DNA of 53,334 nucleotides from positions 1-53,334 of the forward strand of contig CALIIC010000004.1 of NCBI GenBank assembly GCA_938020445.1. The letters are read 5' to 3'. Of this stretch, positions 52,093-53,334 are shown in pieces. Position numbers and translations under genes: made by a program. The notes under the pieces were generated by a model that searched no databases, was not told the DNA's origin, and saw only the letters and a program-made list of their open reading frames with translations. Position 1 is the stretch's first letter, and each line of letters starts with the position of its first letter. This stretch comes from an uncultured Flavobacteriaceae bacterium (GTDB taxonomy: Bacteria > Bacteroidota > Bacteroidia > Flavobacteriales > Flavobacteriaceae).

Positions 52093-52122
52093 AAAAGTGC
52101 GCCGTAATGGCGCACTTTTTTT
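52093..52122. terminator. Strong terminator between convergent OmpA and tsaC genes
   Basis: An 11-base stem (AAAAGTGCGCC against GGCGCACTTTT) with a 5-base loop (GTAAT), followed by T residues. It can act in both directions. Confidence 0.9.
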
Positions 52123-52149
52123 GTTTAATAGCATCCTTAAAAATGATTC

Positions 52150-52770
52150 TTAAAGAATATCTGGATCTCCTTTGCCCTCACGCACTACAGAAGGGGCTCC
52201 ATCTGAAAGATCAATAATAGTAGAGGCAACATTATCCCCATACCCGCCATCGATTACCATATCAACAAGATTCCCCCATTTTTCATAAATGAGCTCAGGA
52301 TCTGTAGTGTATTCCAACAACTCATCTTCATCCCTGATAGAAGTAGATACGATGGGATTTCCCAAACCAACCACCAACGCGTTGGCTATGCGATTGTCAG
52401 GAACCCGTATGCCGACTGTTTTTTTCTTTTTAAAGTCTTTCGGAAGGTTGTTGTTTCCAGGTAATATAAAAGTGTACGCACCGGGCAATGCACGTTTCAA
52501 TATTTTAAATGTGGCCGTATCTATTTGACGAACGTAATCTGAAAGATTACTAAGATCCGCACAGATAAACGACCACTGTGCCTTGGCAAGCTTTATCCCT
52601 TTTATCCGAGCAATACGTTCCAATGCCTTGGTATTCGTAATATCGCATCCCAGCCCGTATACGGTATCGGTGGGGTAGATTACCAGTCCGCCCTTCCGTA
52701 GTACCGCCACTACCCTCTCTATTTCTTTAGGGTTTGGGTTGTCTTCATATATCTTAACCAACTCTGCCAT
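52150..52770 (-). CDS. tsaC: L-threonylcarbamoyladenylate synthase
   Basis: 206 aa from the ATG at 52770 (MAELVKIYEDNPNPKEIERVV); an ATG at 52779 is an alternative. YrdC/Sua5 fold: GGLVIYPTDTVYGLGCD, RALPGAYTFILPG, KKKTVGIRVPDN, NPIVSTSIRDEDE and IDGGYGDNVASTIIDL. It is the YrdC-only form without the Sua5 C-terminal domain. It makes threonylcarbamoyl-AMP for t6A at tRNA position 37. A minor oddity: the usual K-R-x-x-K-P-F/S loop reads KGIKLAKAQWSFICADLS here, with Gln-Trp where Pro-Phe/Ser is common. Confidence 0.95.
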   Translation of the reverse strand: MAELVKIYEDNPNPKEIERVVAVLRKGGLVIYPTDTVYGLGCDITNTKALERIARIKGIKLAKAQWSFICADLSNLSDYVRQIDTATFKILKRALPGAYTFILPGNNNLPKDFKKKKTVGIRVPDNRIANALVVGLGNPIVSTSIRDEDELLEYTTDPELIYEKWGNLVDMVIDGGYGDNVASTIIDLSDGAPSVVREGKGDPDIL

Positions 52771-52882
52771 AGGTAGCAATTGAGAACTACGAAGTTAAGG
52801 GATATTAAAATAATACGGTCTAGAGCGGCAATATTAGTATCTTTACACTATTAATAGCTCTTTGTAACATATACGACCGCCG

Positions 52883-52900
52883 ATGCGATAAGCATCGCAT
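52883..52900 (+). other. Leader hairpin 1 upstream of the SDR gene
   Basis: ATGCGAT-AAGC-ATCGCAT is a perfect 7-base stem with a 4-base loop, about 60 bases before the ATG at 52961. It is not followed by a T run, so it is not a terminator. Confidence 0.55.
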
Positions 52901-52906
52901 TTAAAA

Positions 52907-52939
52907 GCCTTCAATTTCAATTGAAGGCGCATCTTCAAT
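52907..52939 (+). other. Leader hairpins 2a/2b: mutually exclusive pairing
   Basis: GCCTTCAATT (52907-52916) pairs with AATTGAAGGC (52919-52928). The right arm ATTGAAG (52920-52926) can pair instead with CTTCAAT (52933-52939) around the loop GCGCAT. The two stems exclude each other, as in an attenuator or riboswitch-like leader. Confidence 0.5.
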
Positions 52940-52960
52940 AACTATATACAAAGAGAAATC

Positions 52961-53334
52961 ATGATTCAAAATACAAAGATTGCCGTCGTTGGCGGCACAG
53001 GAAAGGCTGGCCAATATTTGGTACGTGCGCTGATTGCAAGAAAACTGCACTTCAAAATGCTCGTTAGAAACCCCAAAAACTGTACTATTGAGAGTGCATT
53101 TGCAGAAATCATCCATGGGGATGTATCCGATATCGCTACGGTGCGTGCTTTATTAAGCGGTTGCCATGCCGTGATCAGTTTGCTTGGAAGTGGAATCCCG
53201 CACAGCAAACCTACTATTTTTAGTACGGGAACTCGAAACATTCTTGCAGTGATGAAGGAGTTGAACTTAAAACGGTATGTCGTAGGTACAGGTTTGAATG
53301 TGGATACCGTTCAGGATGAGAAAAGTCCTAAAAC
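52961..53334 (+). CDS. NAD(P)-dependent SDR/NmrA-like protein (3' truncated by the window end)
   Basis: 124 complete codons are visible from the ATG at 52961; no stop is reached. The N-terminus is an extended-SDR/atypical SDR5 Rossmann unit: IAVVGGTGKAGQYLVRALIARKL (GxxGxxG) followed by FKMLVRNPKN, IIHGDVSD, GCHAVISLLGSG and NLKRYVVVGTGLNVD. The pattern is that of NmrA/biliverdin-reductase-like NAD(P)-binding proteins, which sense redox cofactors or reduce small substrates. The C-terminal half is outside the window. It has an unusual leader (52883-52939). Confidence 0.8.
   Translation, partial: MIQNTKIAVVGGTGKAGQYLVRALIARKLHFKMLVRNPKNCTIESAFAEIIHGDVSDIATVRALLSGCHAVISLLGSGIPHSKPTIFSTGTRNILAVMKELNLKRYVVGTGLNVDTVQDEKSPK

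Noticed and set aside
1..53334. CRISPR arrays, tRNA/rRNA genes, insertion sequences, prophage or integration sites
   Set aside because: No regularly spaced repeats, tRNA-like cloverleafs, transposase or integrase genes were seen on either strand.

Overview
The window looks like a chromosomal segment of a marine-type Flavobacteriaceae bacterium (Bacteroidota). The evidence is TonB-plug/CarboxypepD_reg modules, SusC-like repeats of the type LPGVNVVVKGT, a type IX secretion C-terminal domain, a fused alpha/beta branched-chain ketoacid dehydrogenase E1, Bacteroidota promoters of the TTG-N(17-21)-TAnnTTTG type, few Shine-Dalgarno sequences and roughly 40% GC. I saw no insertion sequence, integrase, CRISPR array, tRNA or rRNA. 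Gene order is dense and mostly housekeeping, so any novelty lies in small multi-gene cassettes and unusual fusions. Genus cannot be decided from the sequence alone.

Layout. 1-1.8 kb: the 3' part of a MuiA/DUF4139 protein carrying an inserted TonB-plug module, then a small HTH protein. 1.8-7.1 kb (minus): an acidic amino acid symporter, a GshB-like ATP-grasp ligase, an N-formylglutamate-amidohydrolase-like enzyme, a DUF1704 'QEGLA' zincin peptidase and an alpha/beta hydrolase, probably one operon. 7.2-12.2 kb: chorismate synthase, an LpxH-like phosphoesterase and a 969-aa FAD/Fe-S dehydrogenase. 12.3-18.9 kb: a small outer-membrane barrel, a TlpA-type thioredoxin lipoprotein, an LVIVD-repeat lipoprotein, a rhomboid protease, an LpxL-like acyltransferase and phosphoglucosamine mutase. 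19-23.7 kb: an ACP phosphodiesterase-like protein, gamma-glutamyltransferase, a RetSat/CrtI-like oxidoreductase and a coupled unknown membrane protein. 23.7-24.9 kb: a prokaryotic glutamate-receptor-like K+ channel and a GNAT enzyme.

25.4-28.3 kb is the most interesting block. A LexA/UmuD-type self-cleaving repressor is divergent from a two-gene operon of a radical-SAM 'DNA modification/repair' protein and its partner protein. The shared intergenic region holds three to four copies of a TGGATTATTTCCA-type operator overlapping promoters in both directions. This looks like a damage-inducible DNA repair or modification system of unknown chemistry.

28.3-41.6 kb: nucleoside hydrolase, a small SH3-like protein, UvrA, a LOG-family protein, an M1-peptidase-like protein that has lost its zinc site and is fused to an apparent outer-membrane barrel, the fused E1, and a secreted G8-domain protein with a T9SS tag. 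41.8-45.9 kb: a 7TM-AraC regulator, DoxX, three small exported proteins (one glycogen-binding-domain-like, one DUF2807-like) and a second AraC-type HTH protein, with a phased TTTGAGACG operator array between the first regulator and DoxX. 45.9-48.6 kb: a kinase-PLP enzyme fusion (candidate kinase/phospho-lyase) and another DoxX. 48.6-53.3 kb: HolA, a PD-(D/E)xK nuclease-like protein, a GT2 glycosyltransferase, an OmpA lipoprotein, TsaC/Sua5, and the start of an SDR/NmrA-like gene behind a leader with mutually exclusive hairpins.
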